Assembly (NCBI RefSeq): GCF_041435195.1
Contig: NZ_CP108106.1
Coordinates: forward strand, 2,480,001 to 2,544,000
DNA length: 64,000 nt
Origin: Streptomyces sp. NBC_00224
GTDB lineage: Bacteria > Actinomycetota > Actinomycetes > Streptomycetales > Streptomycetaceae
Reading direction: 5' to 3'
Below the pieces are notes generated by a model. It saw nothing but the letters and a program-made list of their open reading frames with translations, made no database searches and was not told where the DNA came from. Position 1 is the first letter of the stretch; each line of letters begins with the position of its first letter. The translations under genes and the position numbers were made by a program. This document shows positions 16,243-24,929 of this stretch, piece after piece.

Positions 16243-16293
16243 TTGACGCGGTCGAATCCGAATCCTACGGTGACCCATAGGATTGCAGGATTC
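16243..16293 (+). promoter_or_regulatory. hmgA promoter with nested inverted-repeat operator
   Basis: TTGACG (16243-16248), a 17-base spacer and TACGGT (16266-16271) make a strong vegetative-type promoter. AATCCTA (16261-16267) and TAGGATT (16278-16284) are a perfect inverted repeat overlapping the -10. An outer pair, GAATCC (16254-16259) and GGATTC (16288-16293), extends it to four half-sites. Occupancy would block transcription. Confidence 0.65.
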
Positions 16294-16313
16294 TTCGGCG
16301 GCGGGAGCGGTAG

Positions 16314-17639
16314 ATGACGACCAGCAGCGAGCAGGCCAGGAAGACGGCGGAGGCGCTGACGTACTCCCCCGGGTTCGGCAACGAGCACAGCTCGGAGGCG
16401 GTTCCCGGCGCCCTGCCGCATGGCCGGAACTCGCCGCAGCGCGCCCCCCTCGGGCTCTACGCGGAGCAGCTGAGCGGCTCGGCGTTCACCGAGCCGAGGG
16501 CGCACAACCGCCGCTCCTGGCTGTACCGGATCACGCCGTCGGCCGCGCACCCCGCCTTCGTCCGCACCGACAACGGCCGGCTGCGCAGCGCGCCCTTCAC
16601 CGAGACCGTGCCCGACCCCAACCGGCTGCGCTGGAACCCGCTGCCCGAGCCGGAGCGGGGCACCGACTGGCTGGCGGGCCTGTGGACGCTGGGCGGCAAC
16701 GGCGACGCCACCCAGCGCACCGGTATGGCGGTGCACCTCTACCACGCCAACGCCTCCATGGACCGGGTCTTCAGCGACGCGGACGGCGAGCTGCTGATCG
16801 TCCCCGAGCACGGCGGACTGCTGCTGCGCACCGAGTTCGGCCTCCTCGCGGCCCGCCCCGGCGAGGTCGCGCTGATCCCGCGCGGCGTGCGCTTCCGGGT
16901 CGAGCTGCTCGACGAGACGGCCCGCGGTTACGTGTGCGAGAACTACGGCCAGCCGTTCCAGCTCCCCGACCTCGGCCCGATCGGTGCCAACGGCCTCGCG
17001 GGCGCCCGCGACTTCCTGGCGCCGGTCGCGGCGTACGAGGAGGTCGAGGGCCCGGTGGAGGTGGTCAACAAGTTCTGCGGCAACCTCTGGTCCGCGCGGT
17101 ACGACCACTCCCCGCTGGACGTGGTCGCGTGGCACGGCAACCACGTCCCGTACGTGTACGACCTGCGCCGCTTCAACGTCATCGGCACGATCTCGTACGA
17201 CCACCCGGACCCGTCGATCTTCACGGTCCTCACCTCCCCGTCGGACACCCCCGGCCTCGCGGGCGTCGACTTCGTCGTCTTCGCGCCGCGCTGGCTGGTG
17301 GGCGAGGACACGTTCCGGCCGCCGTACTTCCACCGGAACGTGATGAGCGAGTACATGGGCCTGATCGAGGGCGCGTACGACGCCAAGGCGGAGGGATTCG
17401 TGCCCGGCGGCGGCTCGCTGCACAACATGATGTCGGCGCACGGCCCCGACCGGGAGACGTTCGACAGGGCGAGCGCGGCGGAGCTGAAGCCCCAGAAGAT
17501 CGACGACGGCCTCGCGTTCATGTTCGAGACCCGATGGCCGGTGACGGCAACGGAACAGGCGGCGTCGGCGGGGCATCTGCAGCGGGGGTACGACGAGGTG
17601 TGGCGGGGGCTGGAGCGCCACTTCGGCGCGGAGAGGTAG
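16314..17639 (+). CDS. hmgA: Homogentisate 1,2-dioxygenase
   Basis: Ring-cleaving iron dioxygenase of tyrosine/phenylalanine catabolism, converting homogentisate to maleylacetoacetate. 441 residues, close to the human enzyme's 445. Starts with the conserved [20 protein letters not shown]. The Fe(II) ligands are His340 and Glu346 in [15 protein letters not shown] and His370 in [21 protein letters not shown] precedes the ATG. No fumarylacetoacetase or maleylacetoacetate isomerase gene is nearby, so the pathway is dispersed. Loss of this enzyme usually gives a brown pyomelanin phenotype (family knowledge). Regulation by the divergent TetR is inferred from the operator. Confidence 0.97.
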   Translation: MTTSSEQARKTAEALTYSPGFGNEHSSEAVPGALPHGRNSPQRAPLGLYAEQLSGSAFTEPRAHNRRSWLYRITPSAAHPAFVRTDNGRLRSAPFTETVPDPNRLRWNPLPEPERGTDWLAGLWTLGGNGDATQRTGMAVHLYHANASMDRVFSDADGELLIVPEHGGLLLRTEFGLLAARPGEVALIPRGVRFRVELLDETARGYVCENYGQPFQLPDLGPIGANGLAGARDFLAPVAAYEEVEGPVEVVNKFCGNLWSARYDHSPLDVVAWHGNHVPYVYDLRRFNVIGTISYDHPDPSIFTVLTSPSDTPGLAGVDFVVFAPRWLVGEDTFRPPYFHRNVMSEYMGLIEGAYDAKAEGFVPGGGSLHNMMSAHGPDRETFDRASAAELKPQKIDDGLAFMFETRWPVTATEQAASAGHLQRGYDEVWRGLERHFGAER

Positions 17640-17647
17640 GGCCCGGA

Positions 17648-17796
17648 GTTCGTCTGCAGGCCATCTGTGGCTGGTCGCGCAGTTCCCCGCGCCCCTGAGA
17701 TGCGCCCCTGCGGGGCGCCCAGGGGATGCCGCGCAGCGGCATATTTAGGGGCGCGGGGAACTGCGCGACCAGCCCCCACCGGCCCGCAGACAAACA
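17648..17796. repeat. Interspersed palindromic repeat, copy 1
   Basis: Long inverted repeat with imperfect arms of about 49 bases (17648-17696 and 17747-17795). The conserved core is TGGTCGCGCAGTTCCCCGCG on one side and its complement on the other, bounded by TCTGC/GCAGA. The centre carries a second GC-rich hairpin and the only AT-rich patch, ATATTTAG. It follows hmgA and may terminate transcription. A related copy lies at 18701-18816. Confidence 0.8.
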
Positions 17797-17875
17797 CCGG
17801 GCCCCGGGCCCTCGTCGCCTCTCGGATCCTGATCAGTACCTTCCGCTTCGCCCCAGAGCCTGATACGGAATCCCC

Positions 17876-18658
17876 GTGACCTCCTCGACCCCCTCCCCCA
17901 CTCCCCCGACCTCCTCCTTCGCCCCCGACTCGCTGGTCCTCAACCGCAAGCTGCCGCTCTGGTACCAGGTCTCGCAGTCCCTGCGCGCGTCGATACTCGG
18001 CCGCACCCCGGACGCCTCGCTGCGGCTGCCCACCGAGGAGCGGCTGGCCGCGCACTACGGCGTGAGCGTGCTGACCATGCGGCAGGCGCTGAAGGAGCTA
18101 GAGGAGGAGGGGCTGATCACCCGGCACCGGCGGCGCGGCACATTCATCGATCCGGCCGCGCGGCGCGGGGCGCCGGTGCGGCTGCTCGGATCGATCGACG
18201 CGATCGTGGCGCAGCAGTCGGGCGAGCCGACGACGGTGCTCGGGCACGGACCGGAGCCGGTGCCGGGGGAACTCGCGGAGTACTTCCCCGACTGCGCGTC
18301 GGTCGTCACCTACCGGCGCCTGCGGCGGGACGGGGCTACCGGGGAGCCCACCAACTGGGCGGAGAACGCGGTACGTCCGGAGCTCGCGGCCGGGATCGAG
18401 GTGTCCGACCTCGAACGGTGGCCCATGACGAAGGTGCTGCGGGACGCGGTGGGGGTGCGGATCAGCCGGATCACGGACACGGTGGAGGCTCGGCTGGCGG
18501 ATCCGGTGACGGCGGAACTCCTTGAGGTGCCGCTACTGTCGCCGATCCTGCACTACACGGGGGTGACGTACGACGCGGCGGGCCGCGTGGTGGACGTCGC
18601 CCGCATCCGGTACCGGGGGGACCGGTTCTCGTTCTCCGTGACGGTGGAGGCCCGTTGA
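17876..18658 (+). CDS. GntR/HutC-family regulator
   Basis: 260-residue transcription factor with an N-terminal winged helix (about residues 25-92, LPTEERLAAHYGVSVLTMRQ then LEEEGLITRHRRRGTF) and a C-terminal UTRA effector domain ending HYTGVTYDAAGRVVDVARIR. The GTG start at 17876 lacks a ribosome site; GATACGGAA lies about 8 bases upstream as a -10-like element, so translation is probably leaderless. It sits between two copies of the palindromic repeat and has no obvious operon partner. HmgA lies 236 bases upstream on the same strand, so regulation of aromatic catabolism is possible but unproven. Confidence 0.88.
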   Translation: MTSSTPSPTPPTSSFAPDSLVLNRKLPLWYQVSQSLRASILGRTPDASLRLPTEERLAAHYGVSVLTMRQALKELEEEGLITRHRRRGTFIDPAARRGAPVRLLGSIDAIVAQQSGEPTTVLGHGPEPVPGELAEYFPDCASVVTYRRLRRDGATGEPTNWAENAVRPELAAGIEVSDLERWPMTKVLRDAVGVRISRITDTVEARLADPVTAELLEVPLLSPILHYTGVTYDAAGRVVDVARIRYRGDRFSFSVTVEAR

Positions 18659-18677
18659 TCTCGCCGGAGGCGGCTTT

Positions 18678-18883
18678 CCCGGGGGCTGCGCCCCGGACCC
18701 CGTTCGTCTGCGGATTGTCCGTGGCTGGTCGCGCAGTTCCCCGCGCCCCTACAGGGCGCCCCGCAGGGGCGCTTTCAGGGGCGCGGGGAACTGCGCGAGC
18801 AACCCAGCACGGCCCGCAGACAAAAGAAGCGGGGTGCAGGGGCCGCAGGCCCCGCAACAGGGTCCGGGGGCGCAGCCCCCGGG
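18678..18883. repeat. Interspersed palindromic repeat, copy 2, with outer arms
   Basis: Inner part 18701-18816 matches copy 1: arms built on GGTCGCGCAGTTCCCCGCGC and its complement, bounded by GTCTGC/GCAGAC. Outside it lies another inverted repeat, CCCGGGGGCTGCGCCCCGGA (from 18678) against TCCGGGGGCGCAGCCCCCGG (ending 18882). The whole is a nested palindrome of about 205 bases filling the gap after the GntR gene. No coding potential is seen. The remaining 18884-18977 holds a -10-like TAGCAT (18964-18969) for the next gene. Confidence 0.8.
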
Positions 18884-18977
18884 AGAGCCACCTCCACCCC
18901 CACCCACCCCCGGAGGGTCTAGGTGAAGGGGCGGGGAGGGGCCAAAACCCCCCGCCGGACGCCTAGCATTGGCCCCC

Positions 18978-20165
18978 GTGAGTGACGACCTGCAGCCGCT
19001 CGACGACCTGATGCCCTGGTCCGTGGCCCAACTCCGCCCCGGCCGCCCCTGGGTCACCGCCCCGGACGCCCGCACACTCCGCACCCGCTGGGACAGACTC
19101 GTCCAAGCGGACAGAGAAACCCGCGAACACCTCTTCCACCCCACCCGCACCCGCACCCTCCACACCCGAGTCACCGCCCTCCCCCTCCGCCCCACCAACA
19201 CCGCTCCCCTGGCCCTGGAATCCGGCCCCTGCCCCACCCCCCTCCGCTTCACCCACGGCCCCTTCGACCAGCAGTGGCTGATACCCGATCACCGCCTCCT
19301 GGACGCCGCCCGCCCTGAGCTGTGGCGCGTCGCCGACGAGCGGCAGTTGTTCGTGGTGGAGCAGGGGTATCTGCCGAAGGCCGACGGCCCCGCCCTCACC
19401 GTCTCCGCCCTGCTCCCCGACGGCCGCTCCCCCGCCGGCCGCCCGGGGCGCATCCGCCCCCTCTACCGCCGCCCGGGCGCCACGGAACCCAACCTCACCC
19501 CCGGCCTGCTCCCCTTCCTCGGCAAGGCGTACGGGCACGACGTCACCCCCGAGGACCTGCTCGCCTGGACCGTGGCCGCCGCGCGGCCCTCGTCCTCCGG
19601 GTGCGTGCTGCCGCTCACCCCCGACCCGCTGCTCTGGGAGCGGGGCGTAGAGCTGGGGCACCGGATCGTCGAGCTGACCGTGCGCGGGGCGCGCGGCGGT
19701 GCGAAGCCCCGGCTGCCCGGCGGACGGCGGCCGTACGTACGGGCCGCGATCCCGGCCCGGCCGGACGCCCTGCGCTACGACCCGGAGGACGAGAGCCTGT
19801 ACCTCGGCGAGGGCCGGATCTCGCCCGTCCCGCCGGGCGCCTGGGAGTTCGAGGTGAGCGGCGTACGCGTACTGGAGCTGTGGTTCGAGCAGCGGACCGA
19901 GAGCGGCGAGCCCGGCACGCTGGAGGCCGTCCGGCCCGCCTCCTGGCCGCAGGAGTGGACCTCCGAGCTGCTTGAGCTCATCACCGTGCTGGCCCTGCTG
20001 GACGAACTGCGGCCGCGGCAGCGGGAGCTGGCCGACGGACCCCGTCTCGCCCGGGACCGGCTCGTCGAGGCGCGTGTCCTGCCCGTACCACCCGCGGCCC
20101 GCCGCCCCGCCTCCGTACTCGATCATCATGAAGAGGGCCCGGACGGCCAGCTGGCCCTCCTCTGA
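18978..20165 (+). CDS. Orphan type ISP restriction-modification specificity-domain protein
   Basis: 395-residue protein resembling the C-terminal target-recognition domain of type ISP restriction-modification enzymes (LlaBIII-like). The indicative stretch is GPFDQQWLIPDHRLLDAARP followed by ELWR (about residues 95-120), and PVPPGAWEFEVSGVRVLELW near 280-300 matches the conserved specificity-domain end. No helicase, nuclease or methyltransferase motif is present or adjacent, so it is not a working restriction enzyme by itself. GTG at 18978 follows TAGCAT by 8 bases, suggesting a leaderless transcript. Possible roles are DNA binding or a domesticated remnant. Early codon use is unusually C-rich. 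Confidence 0.6.
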   Translation: MSDDLQPLDDLMPWSVAQLRPGRPWVTAPDARTLRTRWDRLVQADRETREHLFHPTRTRTLHTRVTALPLRPTNTAPLALESGPCPTPLRFTHGPFDQQWLIPDHRLLDAARPELWRVADERQLFVVEQGYLPKADGPALTVSALLPDGRSPAGRPGRIRPLYRRPGATEPNLTPGLLPFLGKAYGHDVTPEDLLAWTVAAARPSSSGCVLPLTPDPLLWERGVELGHRIVELTVRGARGGAKPRLPGGRRPYVRAAIPARPDALRYDPEDESLYLGEGRISPVPPGAWEFEVSGVRVLELWFEQRTESGEPGTLEAVRPASWPQEWTSELLELITVLALLDELRPRQRELADGPRLARDRLVEARVLPVPPAARRPASVLDHHEEGPDGQLALL

Positions 20166-20225
20166 TCCCGATGATCCCGAGCCAACCCGTGACAAAAGCG
20201 GTCCGTCCGCGATAAGCACGGCCCC

Positions 20226-20830
20226 ATGAGCACTCCGCAGCCCCTCCCCCTCGACGGGATCACGGTCGTCGCCGTGGAACAGGCCGTCTCCGCCCCGTTC
20301 GCCACCCTCCCCCAAGCTCTTTCCATACGCGCACAAGCGGGCGTACGACATGCTTGTCCAGTGCGAGGCCGGTCTGGTCTCCGTGACGGGGACCAGCTGC
20401 GCCGGGGTACGACCGGCCGGGGCGGCCCGGTGGAGATCTCGATGCTGGAGGCGCTGGCGGAGTGGCTGGGGCATCCCCTGCACCAGGTGATGCACGGGGG
20501 AACGGAACCGGCGCGCACCGGGGTCGCGCACGCCGTCATCGCCCCGTACAACGCCTATGCGACGGCGGACGGCCAGGTGCTGCTCTCCGTACAGAACGAC
20601 CGCGAGTGGCAGAGGCTGACCGAACAGGTCCTGGAGCGACCGGAGTTGGCCGAAGATGCGGCGTAGGCGACCAACACCGCGCGGACCGCGCACCGGGTGG
20701 AGACGGACAAGGGGTCGGTGAAGCGCTGGCGGTGCCGGCGCTGGGTGAGCACACCGAAGCGCTGCTGCGAGCCCTGGGGATGACAGAGGAGCTGACAGCA
20801 GCGCTGCGCCGGGACGGCGTGATCGCCTGA
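20226..20830 (+). pseudogene. Decayed CaiB/BaiF-type CoA-transferase
   Basis: Fragments of a class III CoA-transferase occur in order but in different frames. The start MSTPQPLPLDGITVVAVEQA is in one frame (20226 onward). AYDMLVQCEAGLVSVTGT follows near 20340 in another. VEISMLEALAEWLGHPLHQV onward is back in the first frame, which stops at TAG (20664). The family C-terminus PALGEHTEALLRALGM and RRDGVIA ends at 20830 in a third frame. About half the normal length of roughly 400 residues is missing, including the catalytic-Asp region. At least one large deletion and two frameshifts are needed, so it is inactive. Confidence 0.85.
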
Positions 20831-20922
20831 ACGTGGATCAGGAAGTCAATGATTTCTCAGGACATCGGTTCCCCGGGACGCCGGTTTCTCGGGGGAGTCA
20901 CTGATCGTGGGCTTTCGTGGCT

Positions 20923-21186
20923 TCAGCCGCGGCTGCCGAAGAGCGAGCGGCGAAGGCGCCGCAGCGGGGCGAAGAGCGAGACGCGGGCGCTCTTGCTCCT
21001 CCGGCGGTGCGCGGCGTCACGCGAGGTCAGCTCACGCATCAGCAACGTCGCCTCGGCCGACTCCCGCAGCGGGACGGCGGGGCCGCCCAGCACCGAGAGA
21101 TGGCGGTCGAGCCGCGAGCTGGTCGCACTGCTCCCGCAGGTGATGGCAGGCACTCGCGCCCTGCTGCGCACTGTTATCTGTTCCAT
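20923..21186 (-). CDS. Small basic hypothetical protein
   Basis: 87-residue protein starting MEQITVRSRARVPAITCGSS, with a GGGGAGTG ribosome site 5 bases before the ATG at 21186. The N-terminal part is mixed; the C-terminal 25 residues are strongly basic (SKSARVSLFAPLRRLRRSLF), like a nucleic-acid- or membrane-surface-binding tail. Divergent from the receptor kinase gene 258 bases away. It is not a family I can name, but the ribosome site and codon pattern support a real gene. A plus-strand frame over the same bases looks less likely. The region 20831-20922 holds nothing I recognise. Confidence 0.55.
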   Translation of the reverse strand: MEQITVRSRARVPAITCGSSATSSRLDRHLSVLGGPAVPLRESAEATLLMRELTSRDAAHRRRSKSARVSLFAPLRRLRRSLFGSRG

Positions 21187-21443
21187 GTCACTCCCCACCC
21201 ATACGAGGGCACCCGGCCCCGGGCAGGGTAACCCTATCGCCCTCGCATCACACTCGTGTATCCCGGTGGTGGGATTCACCTCTCCCGGGGTGGGGTTGAC
21301 ACGAGGCACTGATTACTCTCCGAATATGCCTGATTCCAGGGCGAGTTGGACAACGCGTCCGAGGGGGCCACTACCGCGCTGACCTGAGCTAACGTGGAGA
21401 GGATCCGCCGTTGTGGTCGCGCCCTCGCCGAGGAGGCCCGCCA

Positions 21444-23087
21444 GTGAGCGAAGTGCCGGGCAATGCAGAGCGCGTGATCGGGGGCCGCTACCGACTGCTG
21501 TCCCCGCTCGGCCGCGGCGGCATGGGCGAGGTGTGGCGGGCGCGCGACGAGGTACTGGGGCGCGAGGTCGCGGTCAAGGAGGTCCGGGCGCCGGCCGGGC
21601 TGGACTCCACCGACGAACAACGGCTGTACGCACGCCTCGAACGCGAGGCGTGGGCCGCGGCCCGGATCTCGCACCGCAATGTGGTGACGGTCTACGACGT
21701 GGCGACCCACGACGGCCGCCCCTGGATCGTGATGGAACTGGTGCGCGGGCTCTCGCTCTCCGAGGTACTGGAGGCGGACGGGCCGCTGTCCCCGCAGCGC
21801 GCCGGGCACATCGGGGCCGAGATCGTCGCGGCCCTGCGCGCCGCGCACGACGCCGGGGTGCTGCACCGCGATGTGAAGCCCGCCAACGTACTGCTCGCCA
21901 ACGACGGCCGGGTGGTCCTCACCGACTTCGGCATCGCCATGGTGGCGGGCACGTCCACGCTCACCATGACGGGCGAGGTGATCGGGTCGCCCGAATTCCT
22001 CTCCCCCGAACAGGCGTTGGGGCGCACGCCCGGTCCCGCGTCGGACCTGTGGTCGCTCGGAGTGCTGCTGTACGCGGCGGTCGAGGGCAGCTCGCCGTTC
22101 CGCCAGGCGACCCCGCTCTCCACCCTGCGGGCCGTGGTCGACGAGGAGCTGCCGCCGCCGCGCCGGGCGGGCGCGCTCGCCCCGGTGATCGGGGGGCTGC
22201 TGCGCAAGGACCCGGCCGAGCGGCTGTCTCCGGAGGAGGCCGAGCACCAGCTGCGCGTGGTGGGCGCCGGTGGTGAGGTACGGGACGTGCCGCCGCCGCA
22301 CCCCGGGGCATACGGGCCGACGGTCACTTCCGGGACGCCGGGCCTCGGCCGGACGCCGCCGCTGCCGATCCCGGTGGCGTCGGGAGCGTACGGCCCGGAG
22401 ACCCCGGAGCCGTCGACGGGCCGTCAGAGGCAGGCGGGCGTGGTGCTGTTGGTCGGGGCCCTGATCCTGCTGCTCGCGCTGGGCGGCCTCGCGTGGGCCC
22501 TGGCGCACAGCGGAGACGGCGGAGGAGGCGACGACGACGCGGGCACACCCTCCGCGCCGGGGCCGGTCTCGCACTCCACGCCGCACACCAGCAGCGCGGC
22601 CACCAAGAGCCACAGCACCACGAGCGCCACCACGGGCACCCCCAGTTCCAGCCCGAGCAGCTCGTCGGCGCCCGTGCCGTCCGTGAAGGTCTCCCTCCAG
22701 AGCGTTCGCGGAAGTTACGAGGGAACGTGCCCGCCGCCGGACGGCTCGGCCCCGGCCATGGTCGCCTCCTTCACCGTGGGCCGTACGCCGGTGGACGTCC
22801 AGTACCGCTGGGTGACGGCGGCCGGGGAGTCGTCCGACCCGGGCTGGAAGACGCTGAGCTTCGGGTCCGGCGACGCCAGGAGCAGGCAGGTGCAGCACAT
22901 CGAGACGGGGTTCGAGGCCGGGAAGACGGTCCACAACGCGGTGCGGCTGGAAGTGCGCTCACCGGTCGCGGTGAACTCCAACTCCGTTTCGTACTCGGTC
23001 ACTTGCACGGAGAAGACCCCGACGGGCGGGGCCTCCTCCTCGTACACGGCGCCGACGGGCGGTGGCTCGGGTTCGCCCGCCGGCTGA
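21444..23087 (+). CDS. Receptor-type serine/threonine protein kinase (PknB-like)
   Basis: 547-residue Hanks-type kinase. The cytoplasmic kinase domain (about residues 14-280) has the glycine loop LGRGGMGEVW, ATP Lys45, catalytic HRDVKPAN (His141-Asp143-Lys145) and DFG at Asp161. A single helix near residues 330-353 (VVLLVGALILLLALGGLAWA) leads to a Ser/Thr-rich linker and an extracytoplasmic domain with one Cys pair (YEGTCPPPDG ... VTCTEK). There are no PASTA repeats, so the sensor differs from PknB. GTG at 21444 is preceded by AGGAGG at 7 bases. Convergent with the SGNH lipase. The signal and substrates are unknown. Confidence 0.93.
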   Translation: MSEVPGNAERVIGGRYRLLSPLGRGGMGEVWRARDEVLGREVAVKEVRAPAGLDSTDEQRLYARLEREAWAAARISHRNVVTVYDVATHDGRPWIVMELVRGLSLSEVLEADGPLSPQRAGHIGAEIVAALRAAHDAGVLHRDVKPANVLLANDGRVVLTDFGIAMVAGTSTLTMTGEVIGSPEFLSPEQALGRTPGPASDLWSLGVLLYAAVEGSSPFRQATPLSTLRAVVDEELPPPRRAGALAPVIGGLLRKDPAERLSPEEAEHQLRVVGAGGEVRDVPPPHPGAYGPTVTSGTPGLGRTPPLPIPVASGAYGPETPEPSTGRQRQAGVVLLVGALILLLALGGLAWALAHSGDGGGGDDDAGTPSAPGPVSHSTPHTSSAATKSHSTTSATTGTPSSSPSSSSAPVPSVKVSLQSVRGSYEGTCPPPDGSAPAMVASFTVGRTPVDVQYRWVTAAGESSDPGWKTLSFGSGDARSRQVQHIETGFEAGKTVHNAVRLEVRSPVAVNSNSVSYSVTCTEKTPTGGASSSYTAPTGGGSGSPAG

Positions 23088-23105
23088 GGTGACGTCGGGC
23101 CGGGA

Positions 23106-23915
23106 TCAGGCGGCGTTGGTGAAGGTGGGCAGGTAGGCGCCGGACTGTCCGGCGGCGGTCGGGTGGTAGGACTCGCCGATGTTGGTCCAGACGAGGCTGT
23201 TCAGCCAGGAGTTGCTGGAGCAGATCTCATGGTTGACGTAGGGCGGGACGACCGAGGCGAAGGTGTAGCCGTGGTCGGCCGCGCGCTTGGCGGTGACGGT
23301 GTTCAGCTCGTCCGCCGCGCCGTTGATCGCCGCGCGCGAGGTGTCGCTCAGCCCGCCGAAGCAGCTGCCGCCGATCTTGTAGAAGTGCGGGTAGCCGATG
23401 ACGACGACATGGGCGTTCGGCGCCTTGGCTCTGATCGCGCTGTAGACGGAGTCGAGCTTTCCGGGCAGGACGGTGTCGGCGTAGGTGCGCGCCTGGTTGA
23501 TGCGGTTGATACAGGTGGACTGCGAGTTCAGGACGCAGGTGGTCATGACGTCGGCGAAGCCCGCGTCATTGCCGCCGATGGTGATGGAGACGAGGTCGGT
23601 GGAGGAGTTGAGCGGGCCGAGCTGCTTGGCGGTGACATCGTCGGTGATCGCGCCCGAACACGCGGTGAAGGCGAACGAGGCAGGCGCGTGGGACGCCGCC
23701 CAGAGGGACGGGTAGGCCTTGGGCGAGCGCTTGCAGGAGCCGCTGGAGCTGTCGTACGTACCGGTTCCCACTCCTGAGGAGTAGGAGTCGCCGAGCGCCA
23801 CATAGTCGGTGCCTGCGGCCTGGGTCGCGGCATTGGCCACGCCTGCCCCGGTGAGGGCGAAGGCTGCGGCCAGGAAGATCGACGACACATAGGCCGTCAT
23901 ACGGGAGAGCTTCAT
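23106..23915 (-). CDS. Secreted SGNH-family lipase/esterase
   Basis: 269-residue extracellular GDSL/SGNH hydrolase. The signal peptide covers residues 1-30 (FLAAAFALTGAGVANA). Block I GDSYSSG gives nucleophile Ser44. Block III is GGNDAGF, and Block V SYHPTAAGQ gives His251. Six cysteines (for example SGSCKRSP, TACSGAI, TTCVLNSQSTC) fit the three disulphides of Streptomyces lipases. AGGAGG lies before the ATG at 23915. From memory, S. coelicolor SCO1725 is a characterised enzyme of this type. It hydrolyses acyl esters or phospholipids outside the cell. Confidence 0.95.
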   Translation of the reverse strand: MKLSRMTAYVSSIFLAAAFALTGAGVANAATQAAGTDYVALGDSYSSGVGTGTYDSSSGSCKRSPKAYPSLWAASHAPASFAFTACSGAITDDVTAKQLGPLNSSTDLVSITIGGNDAGFADVMTTCVLNSQSTCINRINQARTYADTVLPGKLDSVYSAIRAKAPNAHVVVIGYPHFYKIGGSCFGGLSDTSRAAINGAADELNTVTAKRAADHGYTFASVVPPYVNHEICSSNSWLNSLVWTNIGESYHPTAAGQSGAYLPTFTNAA

Positions 23916-24151
23916 GTGGGGGCCTCCTAGTGCGGGATATCCGCCACAGATGTCGTACCAGCGAGTAGGGATCACCGGAAGTGGACATGCCAAGAACTTT
24001 CAGAAATCCGCTCCAACGGGGGAACCCCTGACCCTGAGATCCCGTCAATTGACCTTCACGGCACGGAAGTTCACCTGCACGCCCCTTGCCTTGACGGCCC
24101 TCCTGGGGGTGCGCCACATTGAAGCCCCGCTCACCCACGCAGAGGATCAGA

Positions 24152-24580
24152 GTGGCCCGGACGGCATCGGCCCCACGGGGTCCGCGACATGACAGGTCAT
24201 CGGTTCACGCGGACGCGGCGGCGGTCGCGAGTGGCGCCGCGCTCGCCGTGTCCGGGGCCGGTGCCGCGCTCGCGTACATTCCGCTGGATTCGCCACTGCG
24301 CGCCCCGTTGGCGCTGTTCTTCTTGATCGCCGCGCCCGCCGAGGCGCTGTTTTTCGCCTTGCGCCGACTGGAACCGCTCACCCGCACGGTGGCGTCGTTA
24401 TCCGGGGCGGTACTCATCGATCTGATGATCGCCGAAATCATGGCGGGCGCCCATGTCCGGTCCGTACGTGGCGAGATCATGGCGGTCGCCTTGATCAGCT
24501 TTCTTCTCTTCCTGGCGGGAACAGGAGTAAATAACTCCGCAAGCGACCGGTCGAGAAAGGCCAAAAACCCAAAAACGTGA
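24152..24580 (+). CDS. Small four-helix membrane protein at head of glycan cluster
   Basis: 142-residue integral membrane protein with about four helices: SGAALAVSGAGAALAYIPLD, APLALFFLIAAPAEALFFAL, VASLSGAVLIDLMIAEIMAG and IMAVALISFLLFLAGTGV, then a basic tail. No known family is assigned. The GTG at 24152 is preceded by AGAGGA at 5 bases and is preferred over a TTG at 24119. It lies upstream of, and co-oriented with, the glycosyltransferases 350 bases away. An accessory role in glycan export is possible but unproven. The gap 23916-24151 is the divergent promoter region. Confidence 0.6.
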   Translation: MARTASAPRGPRHDRSSVHADAAAVASGAALAVSGAGAALAYIPLDSPLRAPLALFFLIAAPAEALFFALRRLEPLTRTVASLSGAVLIDLMIAEIMAGAHVRSVRGEIMAVALISFLLFLAGTGVNNSASDRSRKAKNPKT

Positions 24581-24929
24581 GGCCACGTTCCAAGGTCTTG
24601 CCATACAGCCCCAACCATCAATACCGTCTTACATCCACCCGCATCGGTCCATCGTGCCAAGCGACGCCAGGGGAGGGGCTCAAGCGTCGCGATGGTGTGC
24701 CGGGCGGGGCGCGCTAGGGGGGTACCGTGCTCGGTCTTCGTGCGTCGTCGACCGGTCGCGGGCCGCGCGGCCAGCAAAGCCAGCTCACCCACACAGCACG
24801 GAATGCAAGACCTTCATGGCGGAAATGCCAGCTCGTCATGACCGGGGTGAGAACCCCCCTTTCGTAACCGGAAACTCATCCGGACCGCCCGGGGGCGGGC
24901 GGTCCACCGGACGAGAGGGTCAGAGACTC

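Noticed and set aside
17648..18883. Insertion sequence or transposon for the palindromic repeats
   Set aside because: No transposase frame and no target-site duplication could be identified at either copy.
20917..21231. Plus-strand frame over the small gene at 20923-21186
   Set aside because: The minus-strand frame has a better ribosome site and a more gene-like composition; the plus-strand product is Ala/Arg/Gly low-complexity.
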